Part shown: one piece after another, positions 7,267 to 13,235 of the stretch
Position numbering within the stretch: position 1 is the stretch's first letter
Layout of the letters: every line of letters begins with the position of its first letter
NCBI GenBank assembly: GCA_050305975.1
Contig: JBNLGI010000115.1
Span: 1-23,095, forward strand
Direction: 5' to 3'
DNA from: Thiodiazotropha sp050305975
Lineage (GTDB): Bacteria; Pseudomonadota; Gammaproteobacteria; Chromatiales; Chromatiaceae
DNA: 23,095 bases
Notes under the pieces: model-generated
What the model was told of the DNA's origin: nothing
What the model saw: only the letters and a program-made list of their open reading frames with translations
The model's database searches: none
Made by a program: the position numbers and the translations under genes

Positions 7267-7288
7267 GGTGCGGCAAGCCGCACCCTGC
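7267..7288 (-). repeat. REP-like palindrome, family B (copy 1)
   Basis: Arms GGTGCGGC (7267-7274) and GCCGCACC (7277-7284) flank a 2-nt loop. The head is GCAG instead of GTAG. It lies 21 bp from the family A copy in the same orientation, within the bioB-bioF spacer. Further family B copies are at 17204 and 17239. Confidence 0.85.
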
Positions 7289-7303
7289 GTCTTCAATCGG
7301 ATC

Positions 7304-8317
7304 TCAAACCGCCTGGGCCTGTTTGCCGCAGGGGGTCTTGGCGGCCTTGACCTCGGTCTCGATCGCCTGCTCGGTGTGCATGCCGAGGCGCTCCAGTAGC
7401 TGGCGATCGCGGTCGGCCTCCGGATTGTCGGTGGTCAGCAACCGCTCTCCGTAGAAGATGGAGTTGGCGCCGGCCAGGAAGCAGAGCGCCTGCGTCTCGT
7501 CGCTCATCTCGGTGCGACCGGCGGAGAGGCGCACATAGGAGGCCGGCATCAGGATGCGCGCAGCGGCGATAGTGCGCACGAACTCCAGATGATCGAGCTT
7601 CTCGGCGCCGAACAGGGGCGTGCCCTCCACCTGCACCAGCATATTGATCGGCACCGACTCCGGGTGTTTCGGCAGGTTGGCCAGCTCGCGCAGCATGCTG
7701 GCGCGGTCGCGCCGCGACTCGCCCATGCCGAGGATGCCGCCGGAGCAGACGTTGATCCCCGCGTCGCGCACATGGGCCAGGGTATCCAGGCGGTCGTCGA
7801 AGGTGCGGGTGGTGATGACGTTGCCGTAGAACTCCGGCGAGGTGTCCAGATTGTGGTTGTAGTAGTCGAGCCCCGCCTCGCGCAGGCGTTCGGCCTGGGC
7901 CTGGGTCAGCATACCGAGGGTGAGGCAGGTCTCCATGCCAAGGCCGTGCACCGCTTCGACCATCTCGATCACCTTGGCCAGGTTCTTGTCGGTGGGGTTG
8001 CGCCAGGCGGCGCCCATGCAGAAGCGGGTGGCCCCCTTCTGTTTGGCTGCCTGAGCCGCTTCGACCACCTCCTGCAGGGGCATCAGCTTCTCCGCCTCCA
8101 GCCCGGTGGCGTGTTTGGCGCTCTGGGAGCAGTAACCGCAATCTTCGGCACAGGCGCCGGTCTTGATGCTGAGCAGGCTGCTCATCTGCACCCGGTTGGG
8201 ATCGAAATGGGCCCGATGGACGCTCTGCGCCCTAAACATCAGATCATTGAAAGGCTGCCCCAGCAGGGATTCGATTTCATCCAGTGTCCAGTCGTGGCGT
8301 ATAGTGGTTTCGGTCAT
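7304..8317 (-). CDS. bioB: Biotin synthase BioB (radical SAM)
   Basis: Radical SAM iron-sulfur enzyme that inserts sulfur into dethiobiotin, the last step of biotin synthesis. From the chosen start it is 337 aa. The radical SAM cluster motif CAEDCGYC gives Cys56, Cys60 and Cys63, preceded by the family segment LLSIKTGA. Further BioB hallmarks are CMGAAWRNPTDKN, YNHNLDTSPEFYG and CSGGILGMGES. A start 57 bp further upstream is open, but it would lie upstream of the predicted transcription start, and the extra residues have no family counterpart. It is the first gene of bioBFHCD and faces comF across a BirA operator. The extreme C-terminus (KTPCGKQAQAV) is variable in this family. Confidence 0.97.
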   Translation of the reverse strand: MTETTIRHDWTLDEIESLLGQPFNDLMFRAQSVHRAHFDPNRVQMSSLLSIKTGACAEDCGYCSQSAKHATGLEAEKLMPLQEVVEAAQAAKQKGATRFCMGAAWRNPTDKNLAKVIEMVEAVHGLGMETCLTLGMLTQAQAERLREAGLDYYNHNLDTSPEFYGNVITTRTFDDRLDTLAHVRDAGINVCSGGILGMGESRRDRASMLRELANLPKHPESVPINMLVQVEGTPLFGAEKLDHLEFVRTIAAARILMPASYVRLSAGRTEMSDETQALCFLAGANSIFYGERLLTTDNPEADRDRQLLERLGMHTEQAIETEVKAAKTPCGKQAQAV

Positions 8318-8356
8318 CGTGCGCACCGGCTCGCTTTGGCGGTTGAAGTGAGCGCC

Positions 8357-8385
8357 AATAGACCTTATCGACACACATCTGTCAA
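8357..8385 (-). promoter_or_regulatory. Sigma-70 promoter of the bioBFHCD operon
   Basis: On the minus strand a perfect -35 TTGACA (8385-8380) is followed after 17 bp by TCTATT (8362-8357), which matches four of six -10 positions. Transcription would start near 8350, giving a leader of about 33 nt before the bioB ATG. The -35 hexamer lies inside the left half of the BirA operator, so repressor binding would block polymerase. Confidence 0.7.
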
Positions 8386-8411
8386 CCAGGGAAGGTTATG
8401 CAGGTTAACAA
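8379..8411. promoter_or_regulatory. BirA (biotin repressor) operator between bioB and comF
   Basis: CTGTCAACC (8379-8387) and GGTTAACAA (8403-8411) are separated by 15 bp. The proteobacterial BirA box is TTGTAAACC, about 15 bp, GGTTTACAA: 7/9 and 8/9 positions match. It overlaps the bioB -35 hexamer and, on the other side, the comF Shine-Dalgarno and first codons. Placement before a biotin operon strongly supports the assignment. Binding by BirA is inferred. Confidence 0.75.
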
Positions 8412-9105
8412 CTGGCTAAAATTTATACAATCCACCCTCTTCCCCACCCACTGCACGCTATGCGGAAGCCCGGCCGACCCATACCCAGGGTTCTGTTCAG
8501 CCTGTTTGCGTGATCTGCCCTACAACAAGGTTGCCTGTCCGGTCTGCGCCCTGCCGCTGCCCGGGAGCGGACTCAAAGCTTGCGGGCGTTGCACGCGACG
8601 ACCGCCACCCTTTGCTGCGAGCCATGTGCCGTTACGCTACGAACCCCCTCTCAGTCGCCTGATCGGAGAGTTCAAGTTCAACCACCGACTCCACCTGACG
8701 GCGTCTCTGAGTACCCTCTTCTGCACGACGCTGCCCGCGGACCTGCCGCGCCCGGACCTGCTGCTGCCGATCCCCCTCCACCCCCGCAGACTGCGTGAAC
8801 GCGGTTTCAACCAGTCACTGGAACTGGCCCGCCGAATCGCCGGCGAACTCGATCTCGAACTCGACTGGCGCTGCCTTCGGCGTGTTCGCGCCACGCCTCC
8901 CCAAAGCCGCCTCGACCAACGCGCAAGACGCAGAAACCTGCACTCGGCCTTCGCCGCCGAGAGGGCCTTGAGAGGGTGTCGCATCGCCCTGCTCGATGAC
9001 GTAATCACCACCGGCGCGACAGTCACGGCCGCCAGCCGGGCCCTGTTGCGGGCGGGGGCGCAACGGATCGACGTCTGGGCTCTGGCCCGAACGCCGCTAC
9101 CGTGA
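8398..9105 (+). CDS. comF: ComF family protein (phosphoribosyltransferase-like, GntX/ComFC type)
   Basis: Member of the ComF/GntX family, needed for natural DNA uptake or use of external DNA in some bacteria; its biochemical role is poorly defined. The 235-aa protein begins with a zinc-finger region with four CXXC pairs (Cys19/22, 33/36, 47/50, 62/65), followed by a phosphoribosyltransferase fold containing LLPIPLHPRRLRERGFNQS around 122-140 and the PRPP loop ALLDDVITTGAT around 197-208. The start has a good ribosome site (AGGGAAGG), which lies inside the spacer of the BirA operator. It is divergent from bioB, and this comF-bio adjacency is common in gammaproteobacteria. Identification at family level is secure. 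Confidence 0.93.
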   Translation: MQVNNWLKFIQSTLFPTHCTLCGSPADPYPGFCSACLRDLPYNKVACPVCALPLPGSGLKACGRCTRRPPPFAASHVPLRYEPPLSRLIGEFKFNHRLHLTASLSTLFCTTLPADLPRPDLLLPIPLHPRRLRERGFNQSLELARRIAGELDLELDWRCLRRVRATPPQSRLDQRARRRNLHSAFAAERALRGCRIALLDDVITTGATVTAASRALLRAGAQRIDVWALARTPLP

Positions 9106-9131
9106 TCCGGACCGGCGGAAATGCCTGCCGT

Positions 9132-9140
9132 TGTTATACT
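9132..9140 (+). promoter_or_regulatory. Possible extended -10 promoter of the HDOD gene
   Basis: TGTTATACT forms an extended -10 (TG-N-TATACT) 55 bp before the chosen HDOD start, with no convincing -35. Extended -10 promoters can work without one. Confidence 0.4.
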
Positions 9141-9195
9141 GAACCGGAGGCTGCATCCGCTGCGACACCGAAACCACAAGATTCGAGGTAAACCC

Positions 9196-10053
9196 ATGTC
9201 GACCCTCTGGGAGAGAGTCACCCGCGACGCCAAGCTGATCAGCCTGCCCGAGGCTTACCTGAAACTGAAAGCGGTGATCGATCGGCCGAACACCACCGTG
9301 CAGCATGTGGCCGAGGCCATCAGCCACGATCCCGCGCTCACCACCCGTGTGCTGCGGCTGGTCAACAGCCCCTATTTCGGCCTTCCCAATCCGATCGACA
9401 ACATCCCCCGCGCCGTCAGTCTGCTCGGTACCCAGCAGATCCACGACCTGGCGCTGGCGACGGCGATCGCGCACAGTTTCAGCGGGATCGACCCGAAGCG
9501 CTGCAACCTCGCCAGCTTCTGGCGCGGCAGTGTCTTCTGCGGGCTGGTGTCACAGCAGCTGGGACGGGTCTGCGCCATTGCCACGGCGGAGAGGCTCTTC
9601 GTGGCCGGTCTGTTGAGCGATCTCGGACACCTCATCCTGTATCAGAGCATTCCGCAGGAGACGCTGCACGCCGAACAGCTCGCGCAGGAAGAGTCGCGAC
9701 CTCTGGTGGAAGTGGAGCGGGAGGTGCTGGGGCTCGACTACGCCCGGGTCGGCGCCACCCTGATGCGTCAATGGCGGCTGCCGGAGACCCTGATCGAAAC
9801 CACCGAATACCATCCGGAACCCCTGCGCGCCCAGCGCGACCCCCTGGCAACCGCCGCGGTGCATATCGCCAGTCTGATGGCTCGGGCTCAGGGCAAGGGA
9901 AGCACGTTGGACGAAGCGCTGGAGCAGCCCCACCCCGAGAGTCTCAAGCGGCTGGGCATCACCCTTGAAGGCTGCATCGAGATCGGCCGCCTTATGGAGC
10001 CGGAGATGGAGGCGTTGCTGCATCTGCTGAATCCGCTGGGCAAGGCCTCCTGA
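9196..10053 (+). CDS. HDOD domain-containing protein
   Basis: A 285-aa cytoplasmic protein whose HDOD domain fills roughly residues 15-210. HDOD is a non-catalytic relative of the HD phosphohydrolase fold found in signalling proteins. The family pattern is visible: SLPEAYLKLKAVIDRPNTT, VAEAISHDPALTTRVLRLVNSPYFG at about 38-62, IPRAVSLLGTQQIHDLALA, and GLLSDLGHLIL around 138-148, where a true HD phosphohydrolase would carry an HD pair. No receiver, GGDEF or EAL domain is attached. A start 75 bp upstream is possible, but this ATG has GAGGT at the right distance and matches the usual domain start. Target and signal are unknown. It follows comF on the same strand and converges with the exe genes. 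Confidence 0.88.
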   Translation: MSTLWERVTRDAKLISLPEAYLKLKAVIDRPNTTVQHVAEAISHDPALTTRVLRLVNSPYFGLPNPIDNIPRAVSLLGTQQIHDLALATAIAHSFSGIDPKRCNLASFWRGSVFCGLVSQQLGRVCAIATAERLFVAGLLSDLGHLILYQSIPQETLHAEQLAQEESRPLVEVEREVLGLDYARVGATLMRQWRLPETLIETTEYHPEPLRAQRDPLATAAVHIASLMARAQGKGSTLDEALEQPHPESLKRLGITLEGCIEIGRLMEPEMEALLHLLNPLGKAS

Positions 10054-10088
10054 AGGGCCGGGATCAGGACGCCGGGAGGCCTCTTCTC
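10043..10088 (+). terminator. Possible terminator spanning the HDOD stop codon
   Basis: AGGCCTCC (10043-10050) pairs with GGAGGCCT (10075-10082) around a 24-nt loop that contains the TGA stop, followed by the pyrimidine run CTTCTCTC. Without a clean T-tract it is weak as an intrinsic terminator. Confidence 0.3.
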
Positions 10089-10137
10089 TCGACCTCAATC
10101 CCCCACAGAAATCGGCAACCGGATCCGTCAGCTGGCG

Positions 10138-10752
10138 CTACTGATTGCCGATAGGCAGGATAAAGCGCTCCCCCAGATGCTCCAGGATCGCCCCGTCGGG
10201 AAGAATTTCGATCAGCTGGGGCCCCTCCGCCAGATAGTCGCCCTCGTGATACTTCTCCATGTTGATCAGGACATAGCGCTTGGCCGGACGTTTGTCGTAA
10301 CTGTGAATATCGATATTCAGGGACGGCAGGTTGGACACGAAGCCGCTCGGCATCTCCGTCAGCGGCCGCGCCGGTTTCGGCGGGGGAAGAGCCTGGACGG
10401 CGGCAGGCGGCGTGGCGGGGATGGCCGCTTCCGGCGAGGCCATCGGCTGGGCCGACCCGGCAGATGGCGCGGTTGAAGCCGGCGGCGTCCCCGGAGCTGC
10501 CGTCACCGCCGGGGGTTGCACTGGAGCCGGTGGCGGGACGGCGGCCTGCGGCGGCTCCTGGACACTCAGGCGAAAGCCGCCCAGATAGAGCCCCAGAGCG
10601 AGCATCACAAAGGCCAGCAGGATCAGCAACAGCCAGCCCAGTCCGTGCAGGCGCGTCGGCGGGACGCCGGCGGCCTGGGCCCCGAGGCTCGGCACTTCAC
10701 CCAGCTTGTGCTGGCGTTCGGCCTTTTTCAGCGCTTCCAGTATCAGCGACAT
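10138..10752 (-). CDS. gspB: GspB/ExeB-type general secretion pathway protein B
   Basis: Partner of ExeA/GspA, which in Aeromonas helps insert the type II secretin through peptidoglycan. It has 204 aa from the ATG chosen here. The N-terminus MSLILEALKKAERQHKLGEVP is the hallmark of GspB/ExeB proteins, followed by a single membrane segment at about 38-60, a long Pro/Ala-rich periplasmic linker (about 68-140), and the conserved C-terminal domain from SGFVSNLPSLNIDIHSYDK to RFILPIGNQ. It starts one base after the exeA stop, with GAGGG as ribosome site, so the genes are coupled. An ATG 21 bp upstream lies inside exeA and was rejected. No other gsp gene is present in the window. Confidence 0.92.
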   Translation of the reverse strand: MSLILEALKKAERQHKLGEVPSLGAQAAGVPPTRLHGLGWLLLILLAFVMLALGLYLGGFRLSVQEPPQAAVPPPAPVQPPAVTAAPGTPPASTAPSAGSAQPMASPEAAIPATPPAAVQALPPPKPARPLTEMPSGFVSNLPSLNIDIHSYDKRPAKRYVLINMEKYHEGDYLAEGPQLIEILPDGAILEHLGERFILPIGNQ

Positions 10753-10753
10753 G

Positions 10754-12532
10754 TCATCCCTCCCTCGTACCACTCTGCGCCACCAGGGTCGGCCGGCCCG
10801 GCTGCGGCGTCAGGTTGTTGAGGTGGATCAGCGTCTGTTGACCCGCCATGCCATCCTCAGTCAGCCCCTGCTGGCGCTGAAAGGACTGCAGCCGGTGTTT
10901 GAGCGCCTCATCGAAACGATCGACGCCCTCGACCGGCGCGATCGGCTGATGATCGAACGCCTGCAGCCGCTGGCGCAGCCAGGTCACCGCCTCGCCCGAC
11001 GAGCCGTCACCGATCAGCGCCACCCCGGCGTGGGGCCGCCACAACATAATGAACTCCCCTCGCCAGTAGGGCTCAAGTTTCGACGCCTCGAGCAGGGCCT
11101 CGCCGTGACCGGAATCCACCACCAGCAACTCATCCTCCTTCAGTCTGAGCAGCAGCAGACGGGACTGTTTCTCTTTCACCAGCCGCAGCAGTAGAGGCCG
11201 GTTCAGGGCCTCGATCTGCCGCCAGTCACCCTGGTCGCGCAGGCAACGAAGGCCGTGCATCGGCGCCTGCATGCAGGGGGTCAGGGTGGAATCGGTCTGG
11301 TAGCTCTCGCTCCAGAGCGCGAACAGCGGCTGGTAGACACGGTCCTTGGACTGCGGCAGCAGAAACAGCCGTTCCAGATCGAGCACGTCCGTCTCCGGCG
11401 GCGCTTCGGATGGTCTCTCCGGCTCGACGCCAGAATCGGGGACGGCCGTCGTCGCCAGCTCGTGAGCGACAGGGACGGCCTGGACGAGTTCCTGATCGGC
11501 GGGCGGCGCGGCAGGAACCGGTGCGCTGTCGGCGCTGTCCGGTTGTCGCGGCGGCGCTGCCGGCGCAGGAGCCTCCGCGGCTGCCGAAGCGGAAGCGCTG
11601 GCCGCTGCCGCCTCCTCTGCGGATCGTGTCACGTCAACCGGCCACAAGAAGTAAGCGATCGAACCGACCACCAGCAGCAGCGCGGCCAGGGCCGACCAGA
11701 GCCAGAGGGATGAACCCTGCTTGCTGCCCCGTACCTCCCGCCACGCCCGCCAGACCAGCGACACGCCGGCCCGTTGCCGGCCATGGGAGAAGATGGCCAG
11801 CAGCGAACGTTCGCACAGGGTATTGATCATGCGCGGCACGCCACCGGTGAGACGGTGGATCAGACGCAGTGCCGCCGGTGTGAAGAGATCCTCCCGGATG
11901 CCGGCCACCGCCAGGCGGTGACTGATATAGCTGGAGGTCTCCTGCCGCTCCAGGGGGCTGAGATGGTAGCGCGCGGTGATGCGCTGATCGACCTGCCGCA
12001 GCTCCTTGTGCGCTAGCATCTGCAGCAGTTCCGGCTGACCGACCAGGATAATGCGCAGCAGCTTGTGGCGGGTGGTCTCCAGGTTGGTCAGCAGCCGCAC
12101 CGTCTCCAGCACCCGGGGGCTGAGATTCTGCGCCTCGTCCACCACCAGCACGGTGTGGCGACCTTCGCTGTGGATCTTCAGCAGGTGGCGGGTGAGGACG
12201 TCGATGAGCTGCTTCAGGGAGTACGGAGGACCCGAGTACTGGACCCCCAACTCGTCGCAGATGGTGGCGATGAACTCGCGGCGGGAGAGCCGCGGATTGA
12301 GTACCAGGGCGATATCCACTTCGCTCAGCTGCTGAGCCAGCAGACTGCGGATCAGCAGCGTCTTGCCGGTACCCACCTCGCCGGTCAGCAACACGAAGCC
12401 CCCGTTGGGTCCGGTGCCGTAGATGAGGTGAGCCAGACTCTCCTCGTGGCCCCGGCTGAGGTAGAGATAGCGGGGGTCGGGGGTGATGGCGAAGGGGTTC
12501 TCCTTGAACCCGAAGGCGCTGAATTTCATCAT
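10754..12532 (-). CDS. exeA: ExeA/GspA-family AAA ATPase with peptidoglycan-binding C-terminus
   Basis: Inner-membrane ATPase that works with GspB/ExeB in moving or assembling secretion machinery across the cell wall. The 592-aa protein starts with the family motif FKENPFAITPDPRYLYLS and has Walker A GEVGTGKT (51-58), Walker B VLVVDEAQN (128-136), and the Sensor/RFC-like segment LVGQPELL around 163-170. One membrane helix follows at about 276-297, then an Ala/Pro-rich periplasmic linker. A central domain with no confidently assigned family comes next, perhaps C39-like. The C-terminal peptidoglycan-binding repeat lies near 515-575 (WLRQRLQAF to LTEDGMAGQQTLIHLN). The Sel1 gene lies 49 bp upstream and gspB one base downstream, all on one strand. 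A related role in another envelope process cannot be excluded. Confidence 0.92.
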   Translation of the reverse strand: MMKFSAFGFKENPFAITPDPRYLYLSRGHEESLAHLIYGTGPNGGFVLLTGEVGTGKTLLIRSLLAQQLSEVDIALVLNPRLSRREFIATICDELGVQYSGPPYSLKQLIDVLTRHLLKIHSEGRHTVLVVDEAQNLSPRVLETVRLLTNLETTRHKLLRIILVGQPELLQMLAHKELRQVDQRITARYHLSPLERQETSSYISHRLAVAGIREDLFTPAALRLIHRLTGGVPRMINTLCERSLLAIFSHGRQRAGVSLVWRAWREVRGSKQGSSLWLWSALAALLLVVGSIAYFLWPVDVTRSAEEAAAASASASAAAEAPAPAAPPRQPDSADSAPVPAAPPADQELVQAVPVAHELATTAVPDSGVEPERPSEAPPETDVLDLERLFLLPQSKDRVYQPLFALWSESYQTDSTLTPCMQAPMHGLRCLRDQGDWRQIEALNRPLLLRLVKEKQSRLLLLRLKEDELLVVDSGHGEALLEASKLEPYWRGEFIMLWRPHAGVALIGDGSSGEAVTWLRQRLQAFDHQPIAPVEGVDRFDEALKHRLQSFQRQQGLTEDGMAGQQTLIHLNNLTPQPGRPTLVAQSGTREG

Positions 12533-12581
12533 CGGCGGTGACGACTTGGTTCAGACCCGGCCGGTCGCATGGCGCAGACAC

Positions 12582-13007
12582 TCACTCACAGCCTTCATCC
12601 GTCACCTCGGGTTGTTGCTTGCCCAGTTGGGTCGCCCGCTCTATCCATTTCATCGCTTCCTGCTCGTCCGGCGCCACCTCCCGACCGGAAGTATAGATCT
12701 GCGCCAGTTCGTTGGCCGCCAGGTAGGAGCCGCTGTCGGCGGCCCGTTTCAACCACTCTATACCCTCGTCGACACGCTGCCTCACCCCCTGTCCGAACAG
12801 CAGCAGCATGCCGAGTTGATACTGGGCCTCCGCATCGCCCTCCTCGGCCAGGGCTTTGAAATCCCGGTAGGCCACGCGGTAGTCACCATCCGCCAGCGCC
12901 GACATCGCTTCGTCATAGGAGGCGGCGCAGAGACTGCCGGGCAGAGCCGCGAACAAACCGAACCAGAGCAGGCGGATGAGCAAGAGGTTGAGGCGCTTGG
13001 TATGCAT
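12582..13007 (-). CDS. Secreted Sel1-repeat protein
   Basis: A small 141-aa exported protein. The start used here gives a clear signal peptide (HTKRLN, a hydrophobic core, cleavage probably after SLCA at residue 28). The rest is helical Sel1/TPR-like repeats: AYRDFKALAEEGDAEAQYQLG, EGIEWLKRAADSGSYLAANEL, and EAMKWIERATQLGK. Such repeats mediate protein-protein contacts. The frame stays open for 78 more codons upstream, but those codons lack family character, and the GGGGG-preceded ATG with its signal peptide is convincing. It precedes exeA by 49 bp on the same strand, so it may belong to that transcription unit and act in the periplasm near the secretion complex. Exact role unknown. Confidence 0.85.
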   Translation of the reverse strand: MHTKRLNLLLIRLLWFGLFAALPGSLCAASYDEAMSALADGDYRVAYRDFKALAEEGDAEAQYQLGMLLLFGQGVRQRVDEGIEWLKRAADSGSYLAANELAQIYTSGREVAPDEQEAMKWIERATQLGKQQPEVTDEGCE

Positions 13008-13043
13008 AGCCCCCCATTCTGCCACAGGCCTGCCGGATTTCCA

Positions 13044-13071
13044 GACAGCCTGAATGTTTTTCCCGGCTGTC
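13044..13071. repeat. 7-bp inverted repeat in the divergent Sel1/DUF255 spacer
   Basis: GACAGCC (13044-13050) and GGCTGTC (13065-13071) face each other around 14 nt in the 228-bp spacer between two divergent genes. It could be an operator. It lacks a T-run, so it is not a terminator. Nothing else recognisable is seen in this spacer. Confidence 0.25.
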
Positions 13072-13235
13072 GCAACTGCCAGAATAGAACTGTAACCCCG
13101 CTGGCAGGCGCCACCGTAGCGAGGTGACCCCACAGACCACATGGCTCGGCCGTCGCAGCCGGTGCGAACAAGATTGCCGCCATGCGATAGCGCAGGGCAG
13201 GCGTGATCCCGGATGCCGCCCCACGGGTGAAGCTG

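Noticed and set aside
8336..8358. TTGGCG / CGCCAA inverted repeat near the bioB start
   Set aside because: Six-bp arms that straddle the predicted transcription start. Too short to separate from chance, and the BirA site explains the control region better.
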